64,000 nucleotides of DNA. Origin: Elstera cyanobacteriorum (lineage in GTDB: Bacteria > Pseudomonadota > Alphaproteobacteria > Elsterales > Elsteraceae). Positions 18,273 to 28,229 of the stretch are shown here, one piece after another. The stretch lies in NCBI RefSeq assembly GCF_002251735.1, contig NZ_NOXS01000032.1:62001-126000 (forward strand), read 5' to 3'. Within the stretch, counting starts at the first letter, position 1, and each line of letters opens with the position of its first letter. The position numbers and the translations under genes are program-made. The notes beneath the pieces are model-generated. The model searched no databases. It was not told the DNA's origin and was given only the letters and a program-made list of their open reading frames with translations.

Positions 18273-19049
18273 CTAACTCGGGCTCCAAGCGGAAACGCAG
18301 CGCGGCAGCCCTACCGCACCGAGGGCGGACGCTAGCAGGGCTGTGTCTTCGCGACCCGTGAAAAAGGCGCAGGACGGACCGTCGCACCAGTCGGGCACCA
18401 CATCGCGCACCCGCCGGGCAATGGCGGCGCCGCTGTCGAGAAACCGGACCGTGGGGGCGACAGCTTCCAAGGCGGGGCGCAGGAGCGGGAAATGGGTGCA
18501 GCCGAGGATAATCGTATCAAGCCCCGTAACTGCCGTCAGCGGCGTAAGCTCGGTAGCTATCGCCGCAGGGTCGGGGAGAATGCCGCGCAGGGCGGCTTCG
18601 GCCATCAGCACCAGTTTGGCCGACCCATGCCGATGCAAGGTTACACCGTCGCCGTAACGCGCCATCAGGTCTTCGATATAGGGCCGGTTCACCGTCGCGG
18701 GGGTGGCGAGCAAGCCAATGATCTTGCTGGCTGACGTTTCGCAGGCCGGTTTCACGGCGGGGACCGTGCCAATCACGGGGATCGTTAACCGATCGCGCAG
18801 GGCGGGCAGGGCGATGGTGCTGGCGGTGTTGCAGGCGACCACCAGTGCGCAGGGGGCGAGCGCCGTGCAGGCGTCCGACAGCAGGCCGACGATTCGGTCG
18901 AGCAGTAAGCTGTCGGGCTTGGTGCCATAGGGCAACCAAGCGCTATCGGCGAGATAGGCGATAGCGCCGCTTGGGTGGCTTTCCCGCAGCGCTTGGACGA
19001 CCGAAAGGCCACCCAGGCCTGAATCGAAGACGAGCAGCGGGCGCGTCAT
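18273..19049 (-). CDS. murI: Glutamate racemase
   Basis: 258 aa enzyme that makes D-glutamate for peptidoglycan. The two catalytic cysteines are Cys73 (ACNTAS) and Cys184 (LGCTHFPLL); the N-terminal FDSGLGGLSV contributes Asp9 and Ser10 to the active site. The length is usual for the family. It follows gatB by 40 bases that contain a perfect GC-rich palindrome, and it is followed by the HAD gene. Confidence 0.95.
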   Translation of the reverse strand: MTRPLLVFDSGLGGLSVVQALRESHPSGAIAYLADSAWLPYGTKPDSLLLDRIVGLLSDACTALAPCALVVACNTASTIALPALRDRLTIPVIGTVPAVKPACETSASKIIGLLATPATVNRPYIEDLMARYGDGVTLHRHGSAKLVLMAEAALRGILPDPAAIATELTPLTAVTGLDTIILGCTHFPLLRPALEAVAPTVRFLDSGAAIARRVRDVVPDWCDGPSCAFFTGREDTALLASALGAVGLPRCVSAWSPS

Positions 19050-19063
19050 CTTATTCGGGGGAG

Positions 19064-19084
19064 GTCGGGGGCAAAGCCCCCGAC
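19064..19084. repeat. Perfect GC-rich palindrome between gatB and murI
   Basis: Nine-base arms (19064-19072 and 19076-19084) flank a three-base loop. On the minus strand the core reads GGGGGCTTTGCCCCC. No T-run follows, so it is not a standard terminator. A very similar core, GGGGCTTTGCCCC, lies after rfbA at 36398-36412, also directly after a stop codon. Confidence 0.6.
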
Positions 19085-19089
19085 GGTCC

Positions 19090-20556
19090 CTAACCCTCCA
19101 GCTTTGCGCGCAGCAGGTCGTTCAGCATGCCCGGGTTGGCCTTGCCGCCGGTGGCTTTCATCACCTGACCGACGAAGAAGCCGAACAGCTTGTCCTTCCC
19201 GCTGCGGAACTCCGCCACCTTGTCGGCATTCTTCGCCAGAATATCGTCGATAGCGGCTTCGATGGCGCCGGTATCGGTGACCTGACGCAACCCACGCTTT
19301 TCCACTATCTCCGCCGCGCTTTCACCGGTTTCCAGCATGATCTGGAAAACGTCTTTAGCGATCTTGGTGGAGATGGTGTTGTCGGCGATCAGGTCGATCA
19401 GCCCGCCCAAGGCTTCCGCCGAAACCGGCGGTTCCTCGATGGTCTTGCCGAGCTTATTGAGCGCGCCGAACAGTTCCACCGTCACCCAATTGGCGGCGGT
19501 TTTGGCATCGCGGCCCTTGGCGACCGCTTCGAAATACAGCGCGGTTTCCTTTTCGGCAACCAGCACGCTAGCGTCGTAGCGCGACAGGCCGAGGGCCATG
19601 TAGCGGTCGCGGCGGGCGTCTGGCAGTTCCGGCATCGCCGCGCGGGCGGCATCGATCTCGGCGGGGTCGATTTCGAGCGGCAGCAGGTCGGGGTCGGGGA
19701 AATAGCGATAGTCATGCGCCTGTTCTTTGGAGCGCATGGCGCGGGTTTCGCCCTTGGCACTATCCCACAGCCGCGTTTCCTGGCGGATGGAGCCGCCGTC
19801 TTCCAGAATTTCGATCTGGCGGCGGGCTTCGTAATCAATCGCCGCCGCGACGAAGCGGATGGAATTAACGTTCTTGATTTCGCAGCGCGTCCCAAACTCC
19901 GCGCCTGGACGGCGGACGGAGACATTGGCGTCGCACCGCATCGAGCCTTCTTCCATATTGCCGTCGCAGGTTTCGAGATAGCGCAGGATAGCCCGCAGCT
20001 TCTTGAGGTAGGCGGCGGCTTCTTCCGACGAGCGGATATCCGGCTCCGACACGATTTCCATCAGCGCGATGCCCGACCGGTTCAGGTCGATGTAGGACAG
20101 GCGCGGGTCTTGATCGTGCAGTGACTTACCCGCATCCTGCTCTAGGTGCAGGCGGGTGATGCCGATGCGCTTTTCCGTACCGTCCGCCAGATCGATCATC
20201 AGATGCCCGTCCGAGACGATCGGCTGGGTGAACTGCGAGATCTGATAGCCCTGCGGCAGATCGGCGTAGAAGTAATTCTTGCGGTCGAAGACCGACAGCG
20301 TGTTGACCGTGGCGTTGATGCCAAGGCCGGTCTTGATCGCCTGTTCGACGCAGACGCGGTTGATCACCGGCAGCATGCCCGGCATGGCGGCATCGACGAA
20401 GGAAACCTGCGCATTGGCGTCGGCGCCGAAGGCGGTTGCCGCGCCAGAGAACAGCTTGGCCTTGGAAATCACCTGGGCATGCACTTCCAGCCCGATGACC
20501 ATTTCCCAAACGCCGGTCTTGCCCTGAATGAGGTTCTTGTTTTCGGACATGCTCAT
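19090..20556 (-). CDS. gatB: Asp-tRNA(Asn)/Glu-tRNA(Gln) amidotransferase subunit B
   Basis: 488 aa subunit that binds and activates misacylated tRNA in the GatCAB complex. Conserved blocks are [11 protein letters not shown], the [14 protein letters not shown] and [11 protein letters not shown] segments, [14 protein letters not shown] and the metal-binding [15 protein letters not shown]; the C-terminal YqeY-like tail ends in [18 protein letters not shown]. The start ATG shares one base with the gatA stop (TAATG), which indicates translational coupling; an ATG at 20550 is an alternative. Confidence 0.97.
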   Translation of the reverse strand: MSMSENKNLIQGKTGVWEMVIGLEVHAQVISKAKLFSGAATAFGADANAQVSFVDAAMPGMLPVINRVCVEQAIKTGLGINATVNTLSVFDRKNYFYADLPQGYQISQFTQPIVSDGHLMIDLADGTEKRIGITRLHLEQDAGKSLHDQDPRLSYIDLNRSGIALMEIVSEPDIRSSEEAAAYLKKLRAILRYLETCDGNMEEGSMRCDANVSVRRPGAEFGTRCEIKNVNSIRFVAAAIDYEARRQIEILEDGGSIRQETRLWDSAKGETRAMRSKEQAHDYRYFPDPDLLPLEIDPAEIDAARAAMPELPDARRDRYMALGLSRYDASVLVAEKETALYFEAVAKGRDAKTAANWVTVELFGALNKLGKTIEEPPVSAEALGGLIDLIADNTISTKIAKDVFQIMLETGESAAEIVEKRGLRQVTDTGAIEAAIDDILAKNADKVAEFRSGKDKLFGFFVGQVMKATGGKANPGMLNDLLRAKLEG

Positions 20557-22034
20557 TAAGCTCCCTGGCCGAAGCTGGGACGGGCGCTGAACTGCGCGGC
20601 CGTTTCCAGCACGCCGCCGACGCGGATCAAAGTTTCTTCATCAAAGGGCTTGCCCAGCAGTTGCAGCCCCAGCGGCAACCCATCGCCCGACAGACCCGCC
20701 GGAACTGCGAGGCCTGGCAAGCCAGCAAGGCTGGCCGGCACGGTGAAGACGTCGTTGAGATACATGGCGATGGGATCGTCATTCTTCTCATTCAACCCGA
20801 AGGCCGGGGTCGGCGCGGTCGGGGTCAACAGCACGTCACACTGCTCGAAGGCCTTCTTGAAATCGTCGGCAATCAGCGCGCGGACCTTTTGCGCCTTTAG
20901 GTAATAGGCGTCGTAATAGCCCGCCGACAGCACGTAAGTGCCGATCAGGATGCGGCGCTGCACTTCATGGCCGAACCCGGCAGCGCGGGTGTTTTCGTAC
21001 ATTTCGTCCAGCGTATTGCCCGGCACGCGCAGCCCGAAGCGCACGCCGTCGTAGCGCGCCAGATTGGCGGAGGCTTCGGCGGGGGCGATGATGTAATAGG
21101 TCGCCAGCGCGTATTTGGTGTGCGGCAGCGAGACGGAAACCACCTCCGCCCCCGCCTGCTTCAGCCAGTCGATCCCCTGATCCCACAGCTTCAAGATTTC
21201 GGGGTTAGTGCCGTCCACCCGATATTCTGCCGGAATACCGACCTTCAGCCCGCGAATATCGCCGGTTAAGGCTTTGCTGAAATCCGGCACCGGAAGATTG
21301 GCGCTGGTCGAATCCTTGGGGTCGAACCCGGCCATGCTGGTCAGCATCAGCGCCGCATCCTTGACCGAGCGGGTCATCGGCCCGGCCTGATCGAGCGAGG
21401 AGGCGAAGGCGACGATGCCCCAGCGCGAGCAGCGGCCATAGGTCGGCTTCAGCCCGACAATCCCGCAGAAGGCTGCGGGCTGGCGGATCGAGCCGCCCGT
21501 ATCGGTCCCCGTCGCGCCCATGACGCCGCGCGCCGCGACAATCGCCGCCGATCCACCGGAGGAGCCGCCGGGGACCAAATCGACGTCTGCCCCTGTGCGC
21601 TTCCACGGCGAAATCACCGGCCCGTGGTAGGAGGTGCCGTTCGACGAGCCCATGGCAAATTCATCGAGGTTCAGCTTGCCGAGGCTGATCGTCCCGGCGG
21701 CCTTCAGCTTGCCCGAAACGGTCGATTCGTAAGGAGGGACGAAGCCATCGAGAATATGGCTGGCCGCCGTGGTCCGCACGCCTTCGGTGCAGAACAGATC
21801 TTTGATCCCAACGGGAATACCGTCCAGCGCCCCTGCCGTGCCAGCCGCGCGCCGGGCATCGGAGGCTTTGGCCGCCTCGCGCGCCAGATCGAAGGTTTCG
21901 GTGATATAGGCGTTCAGCGGGCGGGCGGCTTCCGACGCAGCAATATGCGCGTCGGTCAGTTCAACCGAGGTAAACTGTTTCGCGGCCAGCCCATCCAGGG
22001 CCTCGGCAATGGTCAGATCGGTCAGCTTGGTCAT
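20556..22034 (-). CDS. gatA: Asp-tRNA(Asn)/Glu-tRNA(Gln) amidotransferase subunit A
   Basis: 492 aa amidase that releases ammonia from glutamine for tRNA amidation. The amidase-signature triad is Lys78 (GIKDLF), Ser158 (GGSSGGSAA) and Ser182 ([13 protein letters not shown]). It overlaps gatC by one base upstream and gatB by one base downstream, so the three subunits are made from one coupled operon. Confidence 0.98.
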   Translation of the reverse strand: MTKLTDLTIAEALDGLAAKQFTSVELTDAHIAASEAARPLNAYITETFDLAREAAKASDARRAAGTAGALDGIPVGIKDLFCTEGVRTTAASHILDGFVPPYESTVSGKLKAAGTISLGKLNLDEFAMGSSNGTSYHGPVISPWKRTGADVDLVPGGSSGGSAAIVAARGVMGATGTDTGGSIRQPAAFCGIVGLKPTYGRCSRWGIVAFASSLDQAGPMTRSVKDAALMLTSMAGFDPKDSTSANLPVPDFSKALTGDIRGLKVGIPAEYRVDGTNPEILKLWDQGIDWLKQAGAEVVSVSLPHTKYALATYYIIAPAEASANLARYDGVRFGLRVPGNTLDEMYENTRAAGFGHEVQRRILIGTYVLSAGYYDAYYLKAQKVRALIADDFKKAFEQCDVLLTPTAPTPAFGLNEKNDDPIAMYLNDVFTVPASLAGLPGLAVPAGLSGDGLPLGLQLLGKPFDEETLIRVGGVLETAAQFSARPSFGQGA

Positions 22035-22324
22035 TATTCAACCACCTTCGGAACCGTGAAGAACCGGCCTTCCGCCGACTGCGGGGCGTTTTTCAGCACT
22101 TTTTCGTGCTGGTCCGGTTCGGTCACCACATCGTCGCGCATCGGCAATTTCATATTCACGACGCGGGCGAGCGGCGCCACGCCATCGGTATTCACTTCAC
22201 CCAATTGCTCGATCCACCCCAGGATCGCCGAAATTTCGGTGGCCAGCGGGGCGAGGTCTTTTTCCTCGATCTTGATGCGTGCCAGAGTGGCGACGCGGCG
22301 TACCGTGTCTTGATCCAAGGCCAT
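22034..22324 (-). CDS. gatC: Asp-tRNA(Asn)/Glu-tRNA(Gln) amidotransferase subunit C
   Basis: 96 aa linker subunit that stabilises GatA and threads around GatB. The N-terminal [14 protein letters not shown] and central [19 protein letters not shown] blocks are diagnostic, as is the C-terminal [20 protein letters not shown] lies about ten bases before the ATG. First gene of gatCAB; the 120-base gap upstream should hold the promoter, but no strong match was seen. Confidence 0.96.
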   Translation of the reverse strand: MALDQDTVRRVATLARIKIEEKDLAPLATEISAILGWIEQLGEVNTDGVAPLARVVNMKLPMRDDVVTEPDQHEKVLKNAPQSAEGRFFTVPKVVE

Positions 22325-22444
22325 GACGGGCGCGACCTTCCTGCAAACGAAACTAAAACAACCGGGTGGATTGCTAACACCCCAGGCGCGGGCGGCGCAA
22401 CAGCGGCGCGTTTATTTTCAATAGATGGCCAGGGTTCGCGCGGC

Positions 22445-23047
22445 TTACGCCAGCGTCCACAGGCCAAAACCGGCAAGACCGAGGGCCGCGAGGGCGTTTA
22501 GCAGCGCCAGACGGGGCGGCGATAGGCGCGGGCGTAACCATCCCGCCGCCAGAACCAAAGCCAAAAGGCTGCCGAAGGTGCTCGTGACCAACCCGGCGGC
22601 AAGGGCCAGCCGGTCGCTTAACCCGGCTTCCATCCCGCCGAGGGAGGAAAACAGCCCACCAAAATAAAGAATGGTCAGCGGGTTGCTGAGCGTCAGCGCC
22701 ATAACCGTCAGCACGTCACCGAGAAAGCTCGTTTCGGCCACAACATCGGCTGCCATCCGCTGTTTGGCGCGGCTGCGCCAAGCGCCCCAGGCCAACCAGA
22801 GCAGCAGCAGTCCGCCGCCGATCTGCACGGGCAGCGCCACGATCTGCACCCAGGCGCCCAGAGCCGCAAGGCTGAACAGGGCGATCAGCGCATAGGTTGC
22901 ATCGGCGAGCGAGGCCCCGAGCGCGACGGCGAACCCGCGATGAAAGCCGCCTTGCAGAGAGCGGTCGAGGCACAGCAGCGCAATCGGCCCGACCTGTATC
23001 GCCAGCAGCAGCCCCAGGGCGAACCCCTGGCCGTAAAAACCGAGCAT
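22445..23047 (-). CDS. LysE-family amino acid exporter
   Basis: 200 aa integral membrane protein with about six helices. The N-terminal GLLLAIQVGPIALLCLDRSLQGG is the LysE/RhtB family signature, and MALTLSNPLTILYFGGLFSSLG carries the conserved NP in the fourth helix. The exported amino acid cannot be named from sequence. It lies four bases after an Lrp/AsnC regulator on the same strand and is therefore a likely target of that regulator. Confidence 0.88.
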   Translation of the reverse strand: MLGFYGQGFALGLLLAIQVGPIALLCLDRSLQGGFHRGFAVALGASLADATYALIALFSLAALGAWVQIVALPVQIGGGLLLLWLAWGAWRSRAKQRMAADVVAETSFLGDVLTVMALTLSNPLTILYFGGLFSSLGGMEAGLSDRLALAAGLVTSTFGSLLALVLAAGWLRPRLSPPRLALLNALAALGLAGFGLWTLA

Positions 23048-23051
23048 CGCC

Positions 23052-23513
23052 TTATTCCTCCGGCGGTAGGGGCAGCGGCAGGGCCAGGGTTTCCTTGGCC
23101 GTCGAGAGGGCGAGCATCGTATGGCTGCGCACGATGCCCGGCAGGCGCTTGATGCGGTCCGAGATCAAGGCTTCCAGCCCGGCAACGCTACCCGCGCGCA
23201 CTTTCAGCAGATAGGACCAATCGCCGGTGATGTGGTGGCATTCGAGCACCGAAGGGTCAGCCGCCATCGCCGCACGAAACCCGTCGTCGCGGCTTGGGGT
23301 GTCGAGCGCAACGAAAATAAAGGCCAGCAGGGTCATATCGACCGCCTGCGGATCGGCCTGCCCAACGATCTTTACGGCGCCGCTGGCGGTCAGTCGCTTT
23401 AGCCGCTCGTTTACCGCCGATTGGCTAAGGCCGGTGCGGGCCGCCAGGGTGGCTTGCGACAGACGGCCATCCTGCTGCAGGAGGGCGATAAGATTCCGGT
23501 CGATCTGATCCAT
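23052..23513 (-). CDS. Lrp/AsnC-family transcriptional regulator
   Basis: 153 aa. The N-terminal helix-turn-helix (LDQIDRNLIALLQQDGRLSQATLAARTGLSQ-type, residues 1-50) is followed by the RAM ligand-binding domain, with VLECHHITGDWSYLLKVRAG containing the conserved G-D/Y effector region. Such proteins bind DNA as dimers to octamers and sense amino acids. It heads a two-gene unit with lysE and has an inverted repeat just upstream (23547-23563). This suggests amino-acid-responsive control of export and autoregulation. Confidence 0.92.
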   Translation of the reverse strand: MDQIDRNLIALLQQDGRLSQATLAARTGLSQSAVNERLKRLTASGAVKIVGQADPQAVDMTLLAFIFVALDTPSRDDGFRAAMAADPSVLECHHITGDWSYLLKVRAGSVAGLEALISDRIKRLPGIVRSHTMLALSTAKETLALPLPLPPEE

Positions 23514-23546
23514 CTCCGGATGTTAAATCTGCTTATATCGATTATC

Positions 23547-23563
23547 AACGATAATTTATCGTT
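23547..23563. promoter_or_regulatory. Inverted repeat upstream of lrp-lysE, candidate Lrp operator
   Basis: AACGATAA and TTATCGTT form perfect 8-base arms around a single central T, in an AT-rich 42-base gap. The repeat lies 34-50 bases before the lrp ATG and overlaps the tfoX stop codon. The one-base centre makes it a better protein-binding dyad than a hairpin, although a T-run follows on the plus strand. Confidence 0.45.
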
Positions 23564-23918
23564 TTTTGACCTTCGAAGGAGATCGTTTCGCGGCGTCGAC
23601 GGCTAATCTTACCCAAGGGCCGAGGGTATCGGGCGCTTGCTGATCCATCGGGATGCGGTAGTAGGGCATGGTTACCAGGGTGCCCTTATCGTTCGTATAG
23701 TCGAAGGGCGAAAATCCGGCGTCGGCAAACCGGGCTTTTGTCTGAGCATCGACCTTCAAAAACAGGCCATCGTAAAGCCACAGGCCAAAGATCTTATCGT
23801 CAAGGTAAAAACCGTAGCCGCCGAACATGCCGCGCGGGCGCACTTCGCCCTGATCGGCTAGGCAAACCTGAAGCAGCAGAACGGCGGCGGAAACCGGGGC
23901 GGGAAGGGGTTTGGCCAT
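23556..23918 (-). CDS. TfoX/Sxy N-terminal domain protein
   Basis: 120 aa. RPRGMFGGYGFYLDDKIFGLWLYDGLFLKVDAQTKARF is the TfoX N-terminal domain signature, and the C-terminal MPYYRIP agrees. The C-terminal domain of full-length Sxy is absent, as in many alphaproteobacterial members, whose role is unknown; Sxy itself is a competence co-activator in gammaproteobacteria. It starts two bases after the GNAT gene stop, so the two form a unit. Confidence 0.88.
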   Translation of the reverse strand: MAKPLPAPVSAAVLLLQVCLADQGEVRPRGMFGGYGFYLDDKIFGLWLYDGLFLKVDAQTKARFADAGFSPFDYTNDKGTLVTMPYYRIPMDQQAPDTLGPWVRLAVDAAKRSPSKVKKR

Positions 23919-23920
23919 GA

Positions 23921-24442
23921 TCAGCGCCTTAAAACCTGGACGGTATTGCCCCGTAAGACGGCCGTTCCCGCCGGTCGGAAGCCAAGTTTCTCCGCGACCC
24001 GCAGGGAGGGGTGATTTTCGGGATCAATAATGCAGAAGGCCGCGGGCAGCCCCTGCGCCTCGGCCCAGGCAAAGACCGCCTGCATGGCTTCGGTCGCATA
24101 GCCCTTGCCCTTATGCTCCGGGTGAATGGTCCATCCGGCTTCGGGTTCGCCGTGGAACGGCGGATCCATCTCACGCCGATAATCCCCCAGCCCGGCACTG
24201 CCAACGAAGGCGCCGCTCGCCCGATCCTCGATGGCCCAATAGCCGTACCCGATGGCGGCCCAATGGCCGATATGCCGAAGAATGCGGAACCAGACATCGT
24301 GACGTGACCCGATGACGCCGCCGCCGATATGGCGCACCGTTTCGGGATGGGTCCAGAGCGCGGTCATCGGCTCCCAATCGTCGGCGGTATGCATGCGCAG
24401 GCGCAGGTGGGGGGTTTCGAGCAGGGGGGCTAGGGTCGGCAC
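23921..24442 (-). CDS. GNAT-family N-acetyltransferase (RimJ/RimL-like)
   Basis: 173 aa. The fold runs from the [17 protein letters not shown] start, through the acetyl-CoA-binding region [22 protein letters not shown] (a Q/R-x-x-G-x-G/A variant), to the C-terminal [18 protein letters not shown]. The family acetylates a small molecule or protein N-terminus; the substrate is not predictable. It is divergent from ruvX with about 50 bases between the starts and is followed closely by tfoX. Confidence 0.9.
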   Translation of the reverse strand: MPTLAPLLETPHLRLRMHTADDWEPMTALWTHPETVRHIGGGVIGSRHDVWFRILRHIGHWAAIGYGYWAIEDRASGAFVGSAGLGDYRREMDPPFHGEPEAGWTIHPEHKGKGYATEAMQAVFAWAEAQGLPAAFCIIDPENHPSLRVAEKLGFRPAGTAVLRGNTVQVLRR

Positions 24443-24493
24443 GCCTCGGTCTCCGGCATTGTTTTACGGCGGATACCAGTGCTAGGACAGGTT

Positions 24494-24964
24494 ATGGCTC
24501 TTGTCGACCTTCCCGAACTCGCCGCGGTCCTGACCGCCCGCCGCCGCCTGCTGGGGCTTGACCTTGGCACCAAAACCATCGGGCTTGCCATTTCCGACGG
24601 TCTCGGCCTGTCGGCCACCCCGGTCGAAACCATTCGCCGAACGAAGTTTACGGCGGATGCCGACGCGCTGTTGAAGCTCTGCACAGCCCGCGAGGTTGGC
24701 GGGCTGGTATTCGGCCTGCCGGTGAATATGGATGGATCAGAAGGGCCGCGCGCCCAATCCACCCGCAGTTTTATCGATAATCTGTCGGAAAAGACCGGTC
24801 TGCCGATGGCCCTTTGGGACGAACGCCTTTCAACCGTCGCCGTCACCCGCTTGATGTTGGAAGCCGACCTGTCCCGCGCCCGGCGGGCGGAGGTGGTAGA
24901 TAAAATGGCCGCCGCTTATATCCTGCAAGGCGCGCTGGATCGATTGCGTTTCGCCCGGAGCTAA
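24494..24964 (+). CDS. ruvX: Putative pre-16S rRNA nuclease / Holliday junction resolvase YqgF
   Basis: 156 aa from ATG 24494. RNase H-like fold with active-site acidic residues in [13 protein letters not shown] (Asp23), LWDERLST (Asp109/Glu110) and the C-terminal [12 protein letters not shown] (Asp136). [11 protein letters not shown] at 74-84 is also conserved. Members process the 5' end of 16S rRNA in E. coli and were earlier proposed as resolvases. AGGACAGG precedes the start. Confidence 0.93.
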   Translation: MALVDLPELAAVLTARRRLLGLDLGTKTIGLAISDGLGLSATPVETIRRTKFTADADALLKLCTAREVGGLVFGLPVNMDGSEGPRAQSTRSFIDNLSEKTGLPMALWDERLSTVAVTRLMLEADLSRARRAEVVDKMAAAYILQGALDRLRFARS

Positions 24965-24995
24965 CCGTCTTACGATTTTGCTCGAGGTTTTCTGT

Positions 24996-25005
24996 TATAC
25001 GTATT
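24996..25005 (+). promoter_or_regulatory. TATACGTATT box upstream of the PilZ gene
   Basis: Ten bases identical to the box at 10028-10037 between motA and the flavin reductase gene. It lies 56 bases before the PilZ ATG and contains the palindrome ATACGTAT. Confidence 0.35.
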
Positions 25006-25060
25006 GAATCTAAACATTATTGCAGTTAGGGTGACTGGAAATTCCAGCGCCGGGGGCCTT

Positions 25061-25429
25061 ATGACTCTCCTGACCTCGACCACGCCGAAAACCGGCAAAC
25101 CCTTGGCTATCCGCCGTCCTCGGCGCGATAATCAGCGTATGACCGCGCCGCGCCTGACGGTGAAGATCCAGGGCCAGTATTACCAGACCTTGGACTGGTC
25201 TTACGGCGGTCTGCGCCTTAGCCTGCCGCCGACCAGCGTCGTGCCGCAGCCGCCGCTGATGGGCATTATCATCGGCTCGGACGACGACATCGGCGTGTTT
25301 AGCGGCACGATCACCCGCGTCGATCCGGCCAACCGCTCGATCTCGATCCACTTTATCGAAGTGAGCGACGATACCTTCGATTTGCTAGATCGGCTGGTGC
25401 GGGAAAAGCTGGTCGGCGCGGTGGTTTAA
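25061..25429 (+). CDS. PilZ-domain protein (candidate cyclic-di-GMP receptor)
   Basis: 122 aa, one PilZ domain. The c-di-GMP-binding signature is present: R22-x3-R26 (RRDNQR) followed by D45-x-S47-x2-G50 (DWSYGG). Domain size and spacing fit a stand-alone receptor, often controlling motility or surface polysaccharide. ATG 25061 follows GGGGGCC; an upstream TTG at 25002 would add a non-conserved stretch. The 3' end overlaps the convergent cysA gene by four bases. Confidence 0.87.
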   Translation: MTLLTSTTPKTGKPLAIRRPRRDNQRMTAPRLTVKIQGQYYQTLDWSYGGLRLSLPPTSVVPQPPLMGIIIGSDDDIGVFSGTITRVDPANRSISIHFIEVSDDTFDLLDRLVREKLVGAVV

Positions 25430-26481
25430 GCCGCGACGAACAATCCCCCGCGCACGGTTAGCGCAACCCGCGCCCCCGGCGTCGGCACTAAGTCGAGCGT
25501 CGGGCCGCGCGGCACTTCGATGCTCAGCGCCTGACCGTCGTCGGTCTCCACCTCGACCCGCAGCATCGCCCCAACGAGCGTGACGTGTTTGACCACCGCC
25601 GGGCCGTGCGGGTCCGGGGCAAGCGTCAGAAGATGCGGACGAACGAACAGGGTGCCGTCCCCCTCCGTCTCACGTTCCGCCAGATTGATGCTAGCGGCAT
25701 CGGCAATTGGCGTATTCTGAACCTTCACCCGGCCCGCCTGAAGCGAAGCGCGCAGCTCGTTGGTTTCCCCGAGGAACCGATAGACGAAGGCATTGGCGGG
25801 TGCGTCGTAAAGCTCCTGCGGCGCGCCGATCTGCTCGATCCGCCCCTGGCCCATCACCACCACCCGGTCGGCGAGGTCCAGCGCTTCCTCCTGATCATGG
25901 GTGACGAAAATCGTCGTCATCCCCAGGCGGCGGTGTAGATCGCGCAACCAGCGGCGTAATTCACGGCGGACCTTGGCATCGAGCGCACCAAAGGGTTCGT
26001 CGAGCAGCAGCACCTGCGGCTCGATAGCCAGCGCCCGCGCCAGGGCGACGCGCTGACGCTGCCCGCCCGAAAGCTGGGTCGGGTAGCGGTCCGCCAGCCA
26101 ATCGACCTGTACGAGGTTCAAAAGCTCGTGAACGCGCTTTTGAATTTCGGCTTCCGGCGGTCGGGTTTTCGCCGGGCGGACGCGCAGACCGAAGGCGACA
26201 TTCTCAAAAACCGTCATATGCCGGAACAGGGCATAATGCTGGAAGACGAAGCCGACATCGCGGTCGCCGGGCAGATGCCCCGCCACATCGCGGGTGCCAA
26301 AGCGAATGCTGCCCGCGTCCGGCTGCTCCAGCCCAGCAAGCAGACGGAGCAAAGTGGTTTTCCCCGACCCGGACGGGCCAAGGATCGCCAGCAACTCGCC
26401 GTTATTGATCGTCAGATCGACGCCATGCAGGGCGGTGAAGGTTCCAAAGCCTTTGATGAGACCGCTGACGGTAATATCCAT
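25426..26481 (-). CDS. cysA: Sulfate/thiosulfate ABC transporter ATP-binding protein
   Basis: 351 aa ATPase. Walker [10 protein letters not shown] is at 35-43, signature LSGGQ at 137-141, and Walker B LLLDEP at 158-163. The C-terminal 110 residues form the TOBE-like regulatory extension typical of CysA. Last gene of the sulfate operon, 17 bases after cysW, so it energises the CysTW channel. The stop overlaps the PilZ gene. Confidence 0.95.
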   Translation of the reverse strand: MDITVSGLIKGFGTFTALHGVDLTINNGELLAILGPSGSGKTTLLRLLAGLEQPDAGSIRFGTRDVAGHLPGDRDVGFVFQHYALFRHMTVFENVAFGLRVRPAKTRPPEAEIQKRVHELLNLVQVDWLADRYPTQLSGGQRQRVALARALAIEPQVLLLDEPFGALDAKVRRELRRWLRDLHRRLGMTTIFVTHDQEEALDLADRVVVMGQGRIEQIGAPQELYDAPANAFVYRFLGETNELRASLQAGRVKVQNTPIADAASINLAERETEGDGTLFVRPHLLTLAPDPHGPAVVKHVTLVGAMLRVEVETDDGQALSIEVPRGPTLDLVPTPGARVALTVRGGLFVAA

Positions 26482-26498
26482 GCGGATTGCTCCTGGCG

Positions 26499-27329
26499 TT
26501 AGGGTGCGCGCCCCTCGCGCCGTTCCAACACGGCATCGAGCAGGCTTTTGGCAACCAGCGTCACCAGTGCCAGCAAAGCCAGCAGCGAAGCGACGGCAAA
26601 GGCCCCCGTGAACGCATATTCGTTATACATGATTTCGACGTGCAGCGGCATCGTGTTGGTTTCGCCCCGGATGTGCCCAGAGACGACCGACACCGCGCCA
26701 AATTCCCCCATCGCCCGGGCGTTGCACAGAAGCACGCCATAGAGCAGGCCCCAGCGGATATTCGGCAGCGTCACCCGCCGGAAAATCTGCCAGCCGGACG
26801 CACCGAGAACGCGGGCCGCTTCCTCTTCCTGCCGTCCTTGCTCCTGCATCAGCGGGATCAACTCGCGTGCAACGAAGGGGAAGGTGACGAAGATCGTTGC
26901 CAGGATAATGGCAATCGGGGTGAAGAGAATCTGAATATCATGGTCGCGCAGCCAAGGGCCGAACCAGCCCTGCAAGCCGAACAACAGCACGAAAATCAGA
27001 CCGGCGATCACCGGCGATACGGAAAAGGGCAGGTCGATCAGGGTGATCAGCAGGCTCTTGCCCTTAAAGTCGAACTTGGTGATCGCCCAGGCCGCCGTCA
27101 CGCCGAAGATCAGGTTCAGCGGCACGGCAACGGCGGCGGTCAGCAAGGTCAGCTTGATCGCGGCCCAAGCGTCGGCATCGGTCAACGCGGCAAAATAGGC
27201 TTTGATGCCTTGCCGGAAGGCTTCGGTGAACACCAGCGCCAACGGCAGCACGACGAGGGCAAATAAGAAGGCGAGCGCGACTGTAATCAGCAGCAGCCGC
27301 ACCCAACGCGGTTCGGTCGGTGGGGCCAT
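26499..27329 (-). CDS. cysW: Sulfate ABC transporter permease CysW
   Basis: 276 aa, six predicted helices. The cytoplasmic coupling loop [27 protein letters not shown] is the EAA motif that docks on CysA, and the downstream [22 protein letters not shown] segment distinguishes CysW from CysT. Its ATG overlaps the cysT stop by one base. Confidence 0.95.
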   Translation of the reverse strand: MAPPTEPRWVRLLLITVALAFLFALVVLPLALVFTEAFRQGIKAYFAALTDADAWAAIKLTLLTAAVAVPLNLIFGVTAAWAITKFDFKGKSLLITLIDLPFSVSPVIAGLIFVLLFGLQGWFGPWLRDHDIQILFTPIAIILATIFVTFPFVARELIPLMQEQGRQEEEAARVLGASGWQIFRRVTLPNIRWGLLYGVLLCNARAMGEFGAVSVVSGHIRGETNTMPLHVEIMYNEYAFTGAFAVASLLALLALVTLVAKSLLDAVLERREGRAP

Positions 27330-28225
27330 TACGACGCCTCCTCGTGCCGGCGGGACCAGCGCTGTAAGCCATTAAGGGCGAGCAGCATCAAAAAGGCAAA
27401 GCCCAGCATCACCGTCCCGATGGCCGTCGCTTCGGCGTAGGAGAATTCTTCGAGCTTGATCACGATCATCAAGGGCGCGATTTCCGACACCATCGGTAGA
27501 TTGCCCGCAATGAAGATCACCGATCCATATTCGCCGACAGCGCGAGCGAAGGCGAGGGCCGCCCCCGTCACCAGAGCCGGAAACAGCGAGGGCAACAGCA
27601 CCCGCCGCACGGTCTGCCAGCGGCTCGCGCGCAGGCACAGGGCCGCTTCTTCCACCTCCGGGTCGAGATCGGCCAGCACCGGCTGCACCGTTCGTACAAC
27701 GAAGGGAAAGCCGACGAAGATCATCGCGACGATCACACCAAGCGGCGTATAGGCAACTTGGATGCCCAGTTTGGCCAGCGGCGCCCCCAGCCAACCGTTT
27801 TCGGCAAACAGCGTGGTGAGCGAAATCCCGGCCACCGCCGTCGGCAGGGCAAAGGGAATATCCACCAGCGCATCGGCAATCCGGCGACCGGGGAAGCGAT
27901 AGCGCACCAGCACCCAGGCGATGATCGCGCCGAATACGGCATTGATCAGCGCCGCGATCAGCGACCCGCCGATGGAGAGCCGCAGCGCTGCCAGCACGCG
28001 CGGGCTGCTGATGGCGTGAAAGAAAGCGTCCCAGCCAAGGGTCGCCGATTTCAGCACCATGCCGCCCAAGGGAATGAGCACGATGGCGCTAAGCCAGAAG
28101 AGGGTCAGCCCGAGGCTAAGCCCAAAGCCGGGAAGAACGGAGGGCTGCTTCCAACGCCAGCGCCGCCGAAGAAGGGGCGACGCTGGGGCCGAAGCCTGCT
28201 CAACTGTGGGTGGCAGGGTTGTCAT
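27329..28225 (-). CDS. cysT: Sulfate ABC transporter permease CysT (CysU)
   Basis: 298 aa with a basic N-terminal tail of about 25 residues and six helices. The EAA coupling loop is [24 protein letters not shown], and [25 protein letters not shown] is the CysT-type hallmark. It starts four bases after sbp and is coupled to cysW by a TAATG overlap. It forms the membrane channel together with CysW. Confidence 0.95.
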   Translation of the reverse strand: MTTLPPTVEQASAPASPLLRRRWRWKQPSVLPGFGLSLGLTLFWLSAIVLIPLGGMVLKSATLGWDAFFHAISSPRVLAALRLSIGGSLIAALINAVFGAIIAWVLVRYRFPGRRIADALVDIPFALPTAVAGISLTTLFAENGWLGAPLAKLGIQVAYTPLGVIVAMIFVGFPFVVRTVQPVLADLDPEVEEAALCLRASRWQTVRRVLLPSLFPALVTGAALAFARAVGEYGSVIFIAGNLPMVSEIAPLMIVIKLEEFSYAEATAIGTVMLGFAFLMLLALNGLQRWSRRHEEAS

Positions 28226-28229
28226 CCCC

